Below are positions 9,533 through 21,976 of a DNA stretch of 64,000 nt, piece by piece (within the stretch, counting starts at the first letter, position 1; every line of letters starts with the position of its first letter). Source of the DNA: an uncultured Hyphomicrobium sp. (lineage in GTDB: Bacteria; Pseudomonadota; Alphaproteobacteria; Rhizobiales; Hyphomicrobiaceae); contig NZ_CADEFI010000010.1 in assembly GCF_902826555.1 (NCBI RefSeq), positions 25,032-89,031 of the forward strand, in the 5' to 3' direction. A program made the translations under genes and the position numbers. The notes under the pieces were generated by a model that was given only the letters and a program-made list of their open reading frames with translations, was not told where the DNA came from and did no database searches.

Positions 9533-9919
9533 ATGATCTCGAGAGCTTCCATTGCGTTACTCGTTCTGCTCGTCGGCTCGGTGAGCCTCCCTGCGGGATT
9601 TGCTTCAGCTGCCGACAGCAGCGCGGCGAGCAAGGCACAGCTTCAGAAGGCGCAGCAGGCAAAAGCGCTGCGCGCCAAAAAGGCGAAGCAGCAGCAGCTG
9701 GCACGCCAGCAGCAGCTCGCCAAGCAGCAGGAAGAGCAGAAGAAGAAGGAGTGGTACGAGAACGACCGCGACCGCGGCCTCGACATCGCCTCCGAGTATG
9801 CTCCCAAGGAAATCGCCAAGGTGCGCAAGAACAACTACATCGCCAAGGGCGATACCGTGAGCACCGGCAACGGCAAGAAGGGCTGGCAGCAGTACATGAA
9901 CAAGTACTACTCGCGCTAA
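9533..9919 (+). CDS. Small secreted Gln/Lys-rich protein of unknown function
   Basis: The 128-residue product has a clear signal peptide (ISRASIALLVLLVGSVSLPA, likely cut after FASA) and then a Gln/Lys/Ala-rich segment (KAKQQQLARQQQLAKQQ) that should form a helix, ending in KKGWQQYMNKYYSR. I do not recognise the family. The start at 9533 was chosen because AAGGGG lies upstream and the signal peptide begins there; an ATG at 9500 would add 11 polar residues. A terminator follows directly. Confidence 0.6.
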   Translation: MISRASIALLVLLVGSVSLPAGFASAADSSAASKAQLQKAQQAKALRAKKAKQQQLARQQQLAKQQEEQKKKEWYENDRDRGLDIASEYAPKEIAKVRKNNYIAKGDTVSTGNGKKGWQQYMNKYYSR

Positions 9920-9948
9920 GCCGACCCGAGCCAACTGAACTTTTCGAG

Positions 9949-9981
9949 CGGAGGAGCCTCACGGCTCCTCCGTGTTGGTTT

Positions 9982-9982
<1 letters not shown>
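9949..9982 (+). terminator. Rho-independent terminator after the small secreted protein
   Basis: A perfect 10-base stem, CGGAGGAGCC (9949-9958) with GGCTCCTCCG (9963-9972), has a TCAC loop and is followed by TGTTGGTTTT. The T-rich side faces the plus-strand gene ending at 9919. ligA converges from the right, ending at 9982. Confidence 0.8.
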
Positions 9983-12180
<2,198 letters not shown>

Positions 12181-12201
12181 TTAACGGCCGCTACGACGCC
12201 C

Positions 12202-13062
12202 TCAGCCCGGGCCGCCGAGCGAGAACTTGGGTACCGCCTTCCAGGCCTTCGTCATCCAGGAATCCTGGCTCTGCGCGGGCGCGAGGCCATCCGACTTCAG
12301 GAGCGCGTAGGCGTCCTTGTACCACTTCGACTGCGGGAAGTTGTGGCCCAGCACGGCCACCGCGGTCTGCGCTTCGGTCGTGACGCCGAGAGCCATGTAG
12401 CTCTCGGTGAGGCGCATCAACGCCTCCTCCACATGCGCGGTCGTCTGGTAATCGGACACGACGACCTTGAAGCGGTTGATGGCCGCTACGAAGTTCTTCT
12501 GATTCATGTAATAGCGGCCAACCTCCATCTCGGACGCAGCAAGCGTGTCCTCGCAGATGCGGATGCGATTGTCGGCATCGTTGGCGTATGTGCTGTCGGG
12601 ATAGCGGGCCTTCAGGATCTTGAGCTGCTCGAGCGCTTTGCGCGTCGCCGCCTGATCGCGATTCGACGTGTTGATGTCGTCGAAGTAGGAGGAGGCGATG
12701 ATGTGGTGCGCGAGCGGCGCGTCCTTGGTGCCGGGATGCATGACCGTGTAGCGCTCCGCGGAGGCGATGGCCTCCGGCGTCTTGCCGGCCTTGTAGTAGG
12801 CATAGGCCGCGAGCACGATGGCGCGACGCGCTTCCGGCGAATAGGGGTGCGACCGATCCAGATCCTCGAACTTGCGCGCCGCGTCCTCGAACTTGCCCTT
12901 GCTCATCAGGCGGTCGGCGTCGGCGTACATCTTCTCCGGCGGATCGGCATTGAGGATGCTGGTGGCGTCACCCGATGACGCGCAGCCCGCGAGCGCCAGC
13001 AGAGCGCCGCTCATGGCACACCAAACAACGGCCACGGCCCAATTTGGCGTCTTGCGCTTCAA
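12202..13062 (-). CDS. bamD: Outer membrane assembly factor BamD (lipoprotein)
   Basis: The 286-residue protein has a lipoprotein signal with lipobox LALAGC, then TPR-type helical repeats (DADRLMSKGKFEDAARKFED, SPEARRAIVLAAYAYYKAGK, AQTAVAVLGHNFPQSKWYKD) typical of BamD/ComL. It is anchored to the inner face of the outer membrane and helps BamA insert beta-barrel proteins. It follows lpxC in the same direction with a 252-base gap that holds a CTTCAGG/CCTGAAG hairpin at 13111-13129 without a T-run. Confidence 0.94.
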   Translation of the reverse strand: MKRKTPNWAVAVVWCAMSGALLALAGCASSGDATSILNADPPEKMYADADRLMSKGKFEDAARKFEDLDRSHPYSPEARRAIVLAAYAYYKAGKTPEAIASAERYTVMHPGTKDAPLAHHIIASSYFDDINTSNRDQAATRKALEQLKILKARYPDSTYANDADNRIRICEDTLAASEMEVGRYYMNQKNFVAAINRFKVVVSDYQTTAHVEEALMRLTESYMALGVTTEAQTAVAVLGHNFPQSKWYKDAYALLKSDGLAPAQSQDSWMTKAWKAVPKFSLGGPG

Positions 13063-13314
13063 AATCCCCTACTCCCGGATCGCCATCCCAGCTGGCGTTT
13101 GACTAGCATACTTCAGGGCCTGCCTGAAGACGACAACGCCCGCGTCGCCCCTGTCGTCCACGCTAGGATCACAATGTGGTTGATATGAGGCTCGCCGATG
13201 CAAACCGGCTTCATTTACAAGAGTTTGAGCCAAGCCTTTGAGGCGCCGGAACAGGCGGTCCATGCCGGCCCTGGCCACTCGGATCAGGGACGCGGATTGG
13301 CAGCCGTGCGGGCC

Positions 13315-14256
13315 TTATTCGGCGGCAGCCGCAACGGCGGAGCGCTCGAAAACGACCGGACGAGGCTCGCGACCCCGAGGTGCCTGCACGATGGACCACG
13401 CCGTGGTGTCCTCGAGCAGCTTCTGCAGCACCAGCGAGTTCAGCCTGTGACCGCCCTTGACGGAGCGGTAAGCGCCGAGCAGCGGATGGCCAGACAGGCT
13501 GAGGTCGCCCACGGCATCGAGCATCTTGTGGCGGACGAACTCCATCGGATCGCGCAGACCTTCGCGGTTCATGATGCGATCGTCGCCGATGGCAACGGTG
13601 TTGGTGAGGTTGGCGCCGAGCGCGAGGCCGGCCTTCCAAAGGCGCTCAACGTCGCTCATGAAGCCGAAAGTGCGGGCGTTGGCAAGCTCGTTGCGGAAAA
13701 CGCCGGGGCTCATTTCCAGCGACAGGCGCTGCTGGCCGATGATCGGCGAGGGGAAATCGATTTCGACGTCCAGATGGAAGCCCGAATGGGGGGACAGCTC
13801 GCCCCAGCACTCACCTTCCTCGACGCGAATGGTCTTCAGAACCTTGAGATAACGACGCGGAGCAGAAAGCTCGCGGATGCCGACCCTGTCGATGGCCTCG
13901 ACGAACGGCGCCGAGCTGCCGTCCATGATGGGAACTTCTTTGCTGTCGATCTCGATCAGGCAGTTGTCGATCTGGAGGCCGCGGAGGGCGGCGAGAAGAT
14001 GCTCGACGGTGGAGACGGTGGCGCCGCTTTCGTTTCCGATGACCGTGCAGAGCGTGAGATTCTTGACGTTGCAGACTTTGGCGGGGATCTCAGCGGTGAC
14101 GCGACCGCGTTTCATGACAACAAAACGGAGCCCAGTGTCGGGGCCTGCCGGATGCAGTCTCACCGAAACCGGTGCTCCGCTGTGCACCCCCGTGCCGTGA
14201 ACTTGGATTTCTTGAGCAATCGTCGTCTGTCGCGCGCCAATGAATCGATTTGACAT
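13315..14256 (-). CDS. lpxC: UDP-3-O-acyl-N-acetylglucosamine deacetylase LpxC
   Basis: The 313-residue zinc enzyme carries out the first committed step of lipid A synthesis. The zinc ligands are in STVEHLLAAL and in RHKMLDAVGD, and the catalytic His is in GGHRLN. The ATG at 14256 (MSNRFIGARQTT) matches the family start; the frame is open further upstream. It follows ftsZ, as in many proteobacteria. Confidence 0.96.
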   Translation of the reverse strand: MSNRFIGARQTTIAQEIQVHGTGVHSGAPVSVRLHPAGPDTGLRFVVMKRGRVTAEIPAKVCNVKNLTLCTVIGNESGATVSTVEHLLAALRGLQIDNCLIEIDSKEVPIMDGSSAPFVEAIDRVGIRELSAPRRYLKVLKTIRVEEGECWGELSPHSGFHLDVEIDFPSPIIGQQRLSLEMSPGVFRNELANARTFGFMSDVERLWKAGLALGANLTNTVAIGDDRIMNREGLRDPMEFVRHKMLDAVGDLSLSGHPLLGAYRSVKGGHRLNSLVLQKLLEDTTAWSIVQAPRGREPRPVVFERSAVAAAAE

Positions 14257-14560
14257 GCTGCGCCGTCCCTCGATGCCTTCCCCGGCACTCCGCCCCCACG
14301 GACGGTCTGCCACCCCCGGCCTAAGTTCGCCTGCCGCGCACCCCTTTCCCCGTTTTTTCCCTGCCAGACTACTCTTGCGGTAGGCTCTTTTTCGCCGAAG
14401 CGAACAGGCAGGTGGGTGATGCGGTTGTCGTGCGAACCGGTCGTAATAAAAAAACGATAGCCCCCGTCCCGCTGTGGGACAAATCACGCTTTCTTACGGT
14501 GTGTTACGTATCCTAAACGCGGCCCAGCAGGCTCTACATGCGGGCTCCGCGGCGGCACGC
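14257..14560 (-). other. ftsZ-lpxC intergenic region
   Basis: This 304-base gap has no credible gene. Read on the minus strand, a weak GTCCC-ACAGC-GGGAC hairpin (14466-14480) is followed some 11 bases later by seven T (14448-14454), which may be a poor terminator after ftsZ. The rest probably holds the lpxC promoter, which I cannot place with confidence. Confidence 0.4.
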
Positions 14561-16300
14561 CTAGCGGCGACGTTCGCGGAAAAATACGGGAATCTCAGTG
14601 CCTTGCTCATCGCGATGCTGCGGATCGCCCGAATGGTCGTGGCGATCGTAGGACTCGTGGCCGCTGTGCGTCACCGGCTCCGCATTGCGGCTTTGCGCAT
14701 ACGGATCATGAGAATCACGCTGGCGTGTATCCGAATCACTTGCTCCGCGGACGCGGCCCGCGAGCCGCTCAAAAAGTCCCAGGCGCCTTTTGGGCTCCGC
14801 CGCCGGCTGGGCATGGCGTCCGACGGAGTGGGCGTCCGCATAGCCTCCGTCATCGGGCGCGTAGGTCGGGTGCGCGGGCGGCGGGACATAACTCTGGGGG
14901 GCCTCCGGAAGGCGCCGAGAGACTGGGCGGCGGACCTGGGCCGGCGCCTGAGGCGCGAAGCCGGCGTCCTGGTCGTAGCTTGCGGCATAGCCCTGCGGAA
15001 GAGGCGGCGGCGTGGCGCCATGGAGCTGGGGCGGCCCGTCCTCGATCGTGACGCTGCCCGGCCCCCTCCACGGCGTGCCAGCCCGTGCACGAGCGGGCTC
15101 CGAAGCGGGGTTTCGCGGTGCGACCGGCGGACCGGGCGGAGACTGCTGCAGGGCCTCGGTGAGGCGCTGCTGGAGATCGTGGGCGCCGCTGCGCTGATCG
15201 CGCGGATCGGGAATGAAGTTGCTGCCCGACGACGGCTGGCGCGCGCCTTGGGGCGGGCCGGAGCGGGCTGCGGGCGCGGGCTGCTTCGATACGCGCGACC
15301 AATTCTCGGGCGGCGCCGGCGGAGCGCGCTCGGCCTCGCCGGCGCGGCTCATGCCCGAGGCGACGATGGAGACGCGGATGCGGTCGCCCAAGGTGGGGTC
15401 GTAGGTGGCGCCAACGATGATGTTGGCCTCCGGATCCACCTCCATGCGCACGCGGCTCGCAGCCTCGTCGACCTCGTAGAGCGTGAGGTCGGGGCCGCCG
15501 GTGATGGACAGGAGAAGGCCCTTGGCGCCGCGCAGCGACACGTCGTCGAGCAGCGGATTGGAAATGGCCTCCTCCGCGGCGGCGGTGGCGCGGCCTTCTC
15601 CGGTGGCCTCGCCGGTGCCCATCATCGCGGTGCCCATGCCGGTCATGACGGTGCGCACATCGGCGAAGTCGAGATTGATGAGGCCTTCCTTGAGGATCAG
15701 GTCGACGATGCAGGCGACGCCCGAATAGAGCACCTGATCGGCCATGACGAAGGCCTCGGAGAAGGTGGTCTTGGGGCTCGCGATGCGGAACAGATTCTGG
15801 TTCGGGATGACGATCAACGTGTCGACGTAGTTGCGCAGCTCGGCGACGCCAGCTTCGGCGATGCGCATGCGTCGGGCGCCCTCGAACAGGAAGGGCTTCG
15901 TCACCACGCCTACGGTCAGGATGCCGAGCTCACGCGCAACACGGGCGATGACGGATGCGGCTCCGGTCCCGGTGCCGCCGCCCATGCCGGCGGCGATGAA
16001 GACCATGTGCGAGCCTTGAACCTGATGGCGGATATCCTCGATGGCCTCCTCGGCCGCCGCCTCGCCGATCTCGGGGCGCGACCCGGCGCCCAGGCCCTCG
16101 GTCAGCTCGGCGCCAAGCTGGATGCGGCGATCCGTGCTGGCAGCGACAAGCGCTTGGGCATCCGTGTTGGCAACGATGAAGTTCACGCCCGAGAGGCCGG
16201 TGGCGATCATATTGTTGATGGCGTTGCAGCCTGCGCCGCCGACGCCGATCACCGTGAGCTTCGGTCTCAGATCCGATGGATCCGGATGACTGCCCGCCAT
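14561..16300 (-). CDS. ftsZ: Cell division GTPase FtsZ with long C-terminal linker
   Basis: The tubulin-like core (about 1-320) has the GTP-binding motif GGGTGTGAA and the synergy-loop motif [12 protein letters not shown] disordered Pro/Ser/Arg-rich linker of about 240 residues follows, then the C-terminal peptide [11 protein letters not shown] that binds FtsA and other anchors. At 579 residues it is much longer than E. coli FtsZ (383), as is usual in alphaproteobacteria. The start at 16300 ([19 protein letters not shown]) is preferred over an upstream in-frame ATG at 16360. ftsA is 90 bases upstream. Confidence 0.97.
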   Translation of the reverse strand: MAGSHPDPSDLRPKLTVIGVGGAGCNAINNMIATGLSGVNFIVANTDAQALVAASTDRRIQLGAELTEGLGAGSRPEIGEAAAEEAIEDIRHQVQGSHMVFIAAGMGGGTGTGAASVIARVARELGILTVGVVTKPFLFEGARRMRIAEAGVAELRNYVDTLIVIPNQNLFRIASPKTTFSEAFVMADQVLYSGVACIVDLILKEGLINLDFADVRTVMTGMGTAMMGTGEATGEGRATAAAEEAISNPLLDDVSLRGAKGLLLSITGGPDLTLYEVDEAASRVRMEVDPEANIIVGATYDPTLGDRIRVSIVASGMSRAGEAERAPPAPPENWSRVSKQPAPAARSGPPQGARQPSSGSNFIPDPRDQRSGAHDLQQRLTEALQQSPPGPPVAPRNPASEPARARAGTPWRGPGSVTIEDGPPQLHGATPPPLPQGYAASYDQDAGFAPQAPAQVRRPVSRRLPEAPQSYVPPPAHPTYAPDDGGYADAHSVGRHAQPAAEPKRRLGLFERLAGRVRGASDSDTRQRDSHDPYAQSRNAEPVTHSGHESYDRHDHSGDPQHRDEQGTEIPVFFRERRR

Positions 16301-16390
16301 GCTTGTTTGGCCCCCGTTCACGCGCGGGAGATATCTCCACAGCGCGCGGCTTCCCGGCATTTCGCACCGACCGGCCCCCTTGCCAGCCGC

Positions 16391-17650
16391 TTAGAACCCC
16401 TCACGCAACCATGAGCCGACGCGCTTCAAATAGCTGTCCTGCCCGTCGCTGCGATCGCGGTAAATCCGCCGACCGGCACCTCCCTGCGTCTCCGCAACGA
16501 GCAGCCCGACGACGGTCGAGAACGCCAAACTCGAAAACGCAGGCGGCAACCCTTCGATCGCCTGAGGACCTGCTACGCGTACCGGCCGCCCCAACTCCGC
16601 GGCCATGAAATCCGCCAGGCCGGTCAGCTCGCTCGTGCCTCCGGTGAGGACGATGCTGCGGCCGGCATAGGCCGTCATCTCGCACTCCGCCAGTCGCTGC
16701 CGAAGGTGATGGCATATAGCCGTCACGCGCGGCCTGACGACCTCCGCCAGCTCGGCTTTCGTCATGTGAAACATGACGCCCTGATCGTCTCCCGCGGTGG
16801 GATAGGTGAAGGCGTCGTGCTCATCGGACGGAGCGCAGATCACTGTGCCATAAAGCGCTTTGATTCGCTCGGCTTCTGCAAGGGGTGTATGCAACGCGCG
16901 GGCGATGTCGAAGGTGATTTGCGTGCCCCCCATCGGGGCCGAGCCGGCGTTGATGAAGCGATCGTCGGCGAACATGGCGAGGCTCGTGGTGCCGGCGCCG
17001 ATGTCTACGACGGTGACCCCGAGGCGACGCTCGTCTTCGGTTGCAACGGCAAGGGCGCTGGCATAGGCGGCGGGAACGTGGCTTGCGGGTTCCAGATAGC
17101 AGCGTCCTACGACCGTCAGAAGGTTGCGCAGCGGCGCCTCGTCTGCGGTCACGGCGTGCAGGTCGCAGGCGAGCTCACGCGCCGCCATGCCGCGCGGATC
17201 GCGCGAGCCCGGCATGCCGTCGAGACGCAGGGCCACCTCGTTGATGTGCACGAGCGCGCGCCCGTCCCGCTCGACATAAGCCTGAGCCGCCCGCATGAGG
17301 CGGAGAATGTCGGATTCGTCGACGATGCCGTTGGCGATCTCGGCGCGGGCCGTAAAATTGTGCGAGCTGAGGCGACCGCAGGAGACCGAGACGGCGACCT
17401 CGCCGAGCTCGACACCGGCCATGCGCTCGGCCTGGGCCAAGGCGGCGCGCGCGGCCTGTTCGGCCCGATCGAGGTCGATGATGACGCCGGCCTTGACGCC
17501 CTCGGCACGCTGATGACCGGCGCCGATGACGCGCACGCCCGACGCTTCCACCGATGCGATCAGACAGGCGATCTTGCTGGTGCCGATGTCGAGCACGCCT
17601 GCGATGCGGCTCGATCCGCTGCTGCGCCGTTTCGACTTTTCGCGCGCCAT
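16391..17650 (-). CDS. ftsA: Cell division protein FtsA
   Basis: The 419-residue actin-like ATPase tethers FtsZ to the membrane. The phosphate-1 motif is GVLDIGTSKIACLI, the phosphate-2 region VVDIGAGTTSLA and the adenosine motif IVLTGGTSELTG. The C-terminus SYLKRVGSWLREGF is the amphipathic membrane-targeting helix. It follows ftsQ by 14 bases, as in the standard ftsQAZ order. Confidence 0.96.
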   Translation of the reverse strand: MAREKSKRRSSGSSRIAGVLDIGTSKIACLIASVEASGVRVIGAGHQRAEGVKAGVIIDLDRAEQAARAALAQAERMAGVELGEVAVSVSCGRLSSHNFTARAEIANGIVDESDILRLMRAAQAYVERDGRALVHINEVALRLDGMPGSRDPRGMAARELACDLHAVTADEAPLRNLLTVVGRCYLEPASHVPAAYASALAVATEDERRLGVTVVDIGAGTTSLAMFADDRFINAGSAPMGGTQITFDIARALHTPLAEAERIKALYGTVICAPSDEHDAFTYPTAGDDQGVMFHMTKAELAEVVRPRVTAICHHLRQRLAECEMTAYAGRSIVLTGGTSELTGLADFMAAELGRPVRVAGPQAIEGLPPAFSSLAFSTVVGLLVAETQGGAGRRIYRDRSDGQDSYLKRVGSWLREGF

Positions 17651-17664
17651 CGCCCCTCCTCGCC

Positions 17665-18558
17665 TCAGGAACCGGGGTTCGGCGCAGCAGTCGATGCTGA
17701 AGCGTCCGCCTCGGGGCGGATGGCGACACGGCCGGGGCCGCGGAAATCCAGCGTGGCTTGGCCTGCGGCGACGCGCTTCGCCAGCTCCGCGTCGCGCGTG
17801 ATCGCTTCGAGAGCGCCGATCTCGCCGTCCGCGGGAAGCTCGAGTGTCGCCTTGTTGTCGAGCTTCAGCCTCCAGCGGCGCTCCGAAACGCGTTCGGCTT
17901 CCGCGAGACGGCCGGCAATCTCGGGGTAGCGGGCTACCGTTTCCATGAAGTCCGCGGCCTCGACCGCGGCGCCTTCACCCGCGAAGCGTGGAAGGTGCGG
18001 CAGCGTCTCGCCGTTTATGGCGGCCAGCACGCGGCCTGTCCTGTCGATCAGGTAGAGGCTGTCGGCGCGCGACCACAGCGCGTAGGGCTTGCGCTCGGTG
18101 ACGCGGATGTCGAGTCGGCCGGGATAGACGCGCGTCAGCTCGGCCGTGTCGATCCAGGGCAAGCGCTCGATGCGGCTCTTCACGGCTGCAGTATCGAGGG
18201 CGGCAAAGGTCCGCACATTGGCGAGGTCGAGCGCGTCGAAGACGTCACGATCGTAGCTGAAGCGATGACCGCGGAGTGTCACCTGGTCGATCCCGAAGCC
18301 CATCACGCGCGCAAGGCGCTCGAGCTTTTCCGCGTGACCCGAATGGCGCATGGCCTCCTCGGCTGCGCCGAGCAGCAGCCCAAGGCCCAACGCTGCGAGC
18401 AGGAGGCGCGACCGCTTGCCGGCGCGCCAAGAAAGAAGCGATGTCTTGCGGGTGGAGTTCAGGTCGCGAGCGGGGGAGTGCAGGGACGCATCGTGCGCCT
18501 GCAATCGTGTGGTCCGGCTCTGGCCTACCTCGAACAACTCGCGTCCTCGACGATCCAT
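17665..18558 (-). CDS. ftsQ: Cell division protein FtsQ
   Basis: The 297-residue protein has a cytoplasmic N-terminus, one membrane helix (SRLLLAALGLGLLLGAAEEA, about 50-69), then a POTRA domain (VTLRGHRFSYDRDVFDALDL, LPWIDTAELTRVYPGRLDI) and the FtsQ beta domain with LYLIDRTGRVLA. It recruits FtsB/FtsL at the septum. Its start at 18558 overlaps the end of ddlB by 34 bases; a start further in is possible. Confidence 0.94.
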   Translation of the reverse strand: MDRRGRELFEVGQSRTTRLQAHDASLHSPARDLNSTRKTSLLSWRAGKRSRLLLAALGLGLLLGAAEEAMRHSGHAEKLERLARVMGFGIDQVTLRGHRFSYDRDVFDALDLANVRTFAALDTAAVKSRIERLPWIDTAELTRVYPGRLDIRVTERKPYALWSRADSLYLIDRTGRVLAAINGETLPHLPRFAGEGAAVEAADFMETVARYPEIAGRLAEAERVSERRWRLKLDNKATLELPADGEIGALEAITRDAELAKRVAAGQATLDFRGPGRVAIRPEADASASTAAPNPGS

Positions 18559-19481
18559 CGCGCGAGCTCGCCGAACGACCAGCCCGCATATGCAGCCAGC
18601 TCCGGAACCAGCGAGGTCCCGGTCATGCCCGGCTGCGTGTTCACTTCAAGGCAGATCAGCTCGCCAGTCCCCCCTGCCGTATCGTCGAAGCGGAAGTCCG
18701 CGCGCGACACACCACGGCAGCCCAGCGACGCATGCGCCGCCAACGTGTATTTCCGGATCAACTGGTAAACATTCGGTAAAATATCGGCCGGAAGCTCGTG
18801 CTTGGAGCCGCCAGGCGCGTACTTGGCCTCGAAATCATAGAAGGCGAGGCCCTTCTGCGGGACGATCTCGATCACCTCGGTCGCGAAATCGCCGATGACG
18901 GCGCAGGTCAGCTCGCGACCCGGAATGAAGCGCTCGACCATGACGATCTGGTCGGCCGGTCCACCGTCGCGGATCAGCTTGGCCCAGCCGTTGTCGCCGG
19001 GACGGACGATGAGGACGCCGACGCTCGAGCCCTCGTCGACCGGCTTCACCACGTAGGGCGGCGGAATGGCGTGCGCCTCTGCGGCCTGCGCCCGTGAGAC
19101 CAGCTTCGCCTCGGCGACCGGAACACCCGCCGCGCGCATGACGAGCTTGGCGTTCTCCTTGTGCATGGCGAGGGCCGAAGCCAGAACGCCCGAGTGCGTA
19201 TAGGGGATGGCCATCGTCTCCAGGATACCCTGGATGCAACCATCCTCGCCCATACGGCCGTGGAGCGCGTTGAAGCAGACGTCGGGGCGCACCTCGTCCA
19301 GGCGCCTGGCGACGTCGCGGCCGACATCAATGCGGGTGACGCGATAGCCTTCGCCTTCGAGGGCCGTTGCCACAGCCTCGCCCGAGCGCAGGCTGACGCT
19401 GCGCTCGGCGGAGAGCCCGCCGAACAGCACCGCGACATGCGCGAACGTGCGCTGCGGCGCCTCGCCCAACTTTCCGGTCAT
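18525..19481 (-). CDS. ddlB: D-alanine--D-alanine ligase
   Basis: The 318-residue ATP-grasp enzyme joins two D-alanines for the peptidoglycan stem. Motifs include [45 protein letters not shown] and the C-terminal [12 protein letters not shown] metal site. The ATG at 19481 overlaps the murB stop codon by four bases (ATGA), so the two are translationally coupled. Confidence 0.96.
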   Translation of the reverse strand: MTGKLGEAPQRTFAHVAVLFGGLSAERSVSLRSGEAVATALEGEGYRVTRIDVGRDVARRLDEVRPDVCFNALHGRMGEDGCIQGILETMAIPYTHSGVLASALAMHKENAKLVMRAAGVPVAEAKLVSRAQAAEAHAIPPPYVVKPVDEGSSVGVLIVRPGDNGWAKLIRDGGPADQIVMVERFIPGRELTCAVIGDFATEVIEIVPQKGLAFYDFEAKYAPGGSKHELPADILPNVYQLIRKYTLAAHASLGCRGVSRADFRFDDTAGGTGELICLEVNTQPGMTGTSLVPELAAYAGWSFGELARWIVEDASCSR

Positions 19482-20443
19482 GATGCCACCCGATCCGCCA
19501 GCGCCTCGCCCACGGGGCGCCCGTCGCGCGGAAGCCCGAGGCGGATGATTTCCCATTCCAGCGTGACGCCCGATTTGGCCTTCACACGCGCGCGCACCGT
19601 CTCGCCCAGGCGCTCGATATCCTCGCCGGTGCCGCTCTGATCATTGATGAGGAAGTTGCAGTGCTTCTCCGACACATGCGCGCCGCCAACGCGGAACCCG
19701 CGGCAACCGGCGTCGTCGATCAGCTTCCAAGCGCTGGACCCGGGCGGGTTCTTGAACGTGGAGCCGCCGGTGCGCTCCTTGATCGGCTGGTTCTTCTCGC
19801 GGTAGTCGGCAACCTCGTCCATCTCGCGCAGGATCGCCGCGGGGTCGCCGGGCGCGCCCGCGTAAAGCGCCTCGGTGAAAATCCAGTCGGCCGGCACGGC
19901 GCTGTGGCGATACGTGAACCCCATGTCAGCGAGCGAAAGAACGTGAACGTTGCCTTGCGGATCGACGGCGCGCGCCTCGACCAGCGTATCCTTTGTCTCG
20001 CGCCCGTGTGCGCCGGCATTCATCCGTAGTGCGCCGCCGATGGAGCCTGGAATGCCGCGATAGAAGGCGAGGCCGGCGATACCGGCGTCTGCTGCCGCGC
20101 GCGCAACCTTCACGTCGGGGCAGGCGGTGCCGGCGCGGAGGCGATGGCCGGGCTCGACTTTGATTTCCGCGAAGCCGCGGCCGAGGCGGATGACGACACC
20201 GGGAACGCCGCCGTCGCGGACCAGCAAGTTGGAGCCGAGGCCGATGACAAAGGCCGGCAGGTTCTCCGGCCTGTGCTTCAGGAAATAGGCGAGGTCCGCC
20301 TCGTCGGCGGGAGTGAAGAGCACCTGTGCCGGGCCGCCGGCACGGAACCAGGTGATGTCGGCGAGCACGACGTTGGCGGCGAGACGGCCGCGCAGCTCGG
20401 GCATGCGCTCCTTCAACTCGGCGGTGATGTCGGGGAAGGTCAA
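19478..20443 (-). CDS. murB: UDP-N-acetylenolpyruvoylglucosamine reductase MurB
   Basis: The 321-residue FAD enzyme uses NADPH to make UDP-MurNAc. FAD-binding motifs [13 protein letters not shown] and [18 protein letters not shown] are present, and the active-site Ser lies in [16 protein letters not shown]. It is a short type I enzyme. It starts one base after the end of murC and overlaps ddlB by four bases. Confidence 0.96.
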   Translation of the reverse strand: MTFPDITAELKERMPELRGRLAANVVLADITWFRAGGPAQVLFTPADEADLAYFLKHRPENLPAFVIGLGSNLLVRDGGVPGVVIRLGRGFAEIKVEPGHRLRAGTACPDVKVARAAADAGIAGLAFYRGIPGSIGGALRMNAGAHGRETKDTLVEARAVDPQGNVHVLSLADMGFTYRHSAVPADWIFTEALYAGAPGDPAAILREMDEVADYREKNQPIKERTGGSTFKNPPGSSAWKLIDDAGCRGFRVGGAHVSEKHCNFLINDQSGTGEDIERLGETVRARVKAKSGVTLEWEIIRLGLPRDGRPVGEALADRVAS

Positions 20444-20444
20444 C

Positions 20445-21884
20445 TTAGTGGGCGCTCCCGGCGCGGCGGGGCTCGGCGGCAGCCAGCCACTCGGGTAGCG
20501 CGTGAGCCCATTCGGTGGAGTTGCCGGCCCCGAGGCAGATCACCATGTCGCCGGGCCGCGCGACGCGGCTTACGACTTCCGACAGTTCTCGCGGGTCGTC
20601 GATGGTGGAAACCTCGGCGTGGCCCGTGGCACGTATGGCGTCGGCGAGCGTCTGCGGGTTGATGCCGTCGATGGGCGCCTCGCCGGCGCTATAGAGCGGT
20701 GTCACGACCACACTGTCGGCAGCGCGAAAGCAGGATGCGAACTCGCCGAAGAGGTCGCGCACGCGTGTGTAGCGATGCGGCTCGACGACGGCGATGACGT
20801 TGCCGCGGGCGCCGGCACGAGCGGCTTCGAGCACGGCTGCGATCTCGGCCGGGTGGTGGCCGTAGTCGTCGAAGATCTGCACGCCGTTCCATGTGCCCGT
20901 GAGCTGGAAGCGACGCTTGACGCCCGAAAAGGCTGCGAGCCCCGCCCGGATGACGTCGTCGGAAAGTCCTGCCTCGGCGGCGACAGCGATGGCCGCGAGC
21001 GCGTTCAAAGCGTTGTGCTGGCCCGGCATCGGCACCGTCCAAGCTCGAATGGCGCGCGGCCCACCCTTTACGCGGGCGCCGAGATCGGCGTCGATGCGTG
21101 TCGTGTGGCCATCGCTCTCGACTTTGCGCAGGACGAGATCGGCGTCCTCCAGCGTGCCGTAGGTCAGCAGGCGGCGCCCGTCACTCCGCAACGCGAGGCG
21201 TTGGACCATGTCGCGCGCGACGGGGTGGTCGATGCAGGTGACGGCGAGGCCATAGAAAGGAATGTTGCGGAAGAAGGCTTCGTATTCCCGGTGCATGTTC
21301 TCGACCGAACCGAAATAATCGAGGTGCTCGGGATCGATGTTGGTGACGACACCGATCTCGGTGGGCAGGCGCGTGAAGGTGCCGTCGCTCTCGTCGGCTT
21401 CGACGATCATCCAGGATCCCGTGCCGAGACGCGCATTCGAGCCCCAGGCGTTGATGATGCCGCCGGTGATGACGGTCGGATCCAGCTTTGCGGTTTCGAA
21501 GATGGTGCTGATCAGCGAGGTGGTCGTTGTCTTGCCGTGGGTGCCGGTGACCGAGACCGTCGCGTAGAGGCGCATCAGCTCGGCCAGCATCTCGGCGCGG
21601 CGGATGATCGGCAGTCCCTTGGCGCGGGCGGCGACGAGCTCCGGATTGGCCGGCTTCACCGCAGTGGAGATGACCACTTGTCCGGCGCCTTCCAGGTTCG
21701 CCGCATCGTGGCCGACGAACACGCGCACGCCCTTGGCGCGCAGGCGGCGCACGTTGGCCGACTCCTTTTGGTCGCTACCTTGAACGCTATAGCCTTTGGC
21801 GAGGAGGATCTCGGCGATGGCGCTCATGCCGATGCCGCCAATGCCGATGATGTGGAACGGCCCGATGTCACGGGGCATCTGCAT
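20445..21884 (-). CDS. murC: UDP-N-acetylmuramate--L-alanine ligase MurC
   Basis: The 479-residue Mur ligase adds the first residue, L-alanine, to UDP-MurNAc. The N-terminal nucleotide motif is [14 protein letters not shown], the ATP P-loop is [10 protein letters not shown] and the C-terminal domain has [11 protein letters not shown] 92-base gap separates it from murG; I see no gene in the gap. Confidence 0.96.
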   Translation of the reverse strand: MQMPRDIGPFHIIGIGGIGMSAIAEILLAKGYSVQGSDQKESANVRRLRAKGVRVFVGHDAANLEGAGQVVISTAVKPANPELVAARAKGLPIIRRAEMLAELMRLYATVSVTGTHGKTTTTSLISTIFETAKLDPTVITGGIINAWGSNARLGTGSWMIVEADESDGTFTRLPTEIGVVTNIDPEHLDYFGSVENMHREYEAFFRNIPFYGLAVTCIDHPVARDMVQRLALRSDGRRLLTYGTLEDADLVLRKVESDGHTTRIDADLGARVKGGPRAIRAWTVPMPGQHNALNALAAIAVAAEAGLSDDVIRAGLAAFSGVKRRFQLTGTWNGVQIFDDYGHHPAEIAAVLEAARAGARGNVIAVVEPHRYTRVRDLFGEFASCFRAADSVVVTPLYSAGEAPIDGINPQTLADAIRATGHAEVSTIDDPRELSEVVSRVARPGDMVICLGAGNSTEWAHALPEWLAAAEPRRAGSAH

Positions 21885-21976
21885 GCGTGGTGTATCCTAT
21901 TTCGTGCGGCCCCGAGAGTAGGTCGCGTCCGAGGCGCCGTCCGTGTGACGTATCGTCAAAGCCATGACGCTCTCGC

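Noticed and set aside
13111-13129. CTTCAGG/CCTGAAG hairpin after lpxC considered as a terminator
   Set aside because: No T-run on either strand; pairing alone is not enough.
14474-16414. 646-codon open frame opposite ftsZ
   Set aside because: Antisense shadow of ftsZ with low-complexity Arg/Gly content and no family match.
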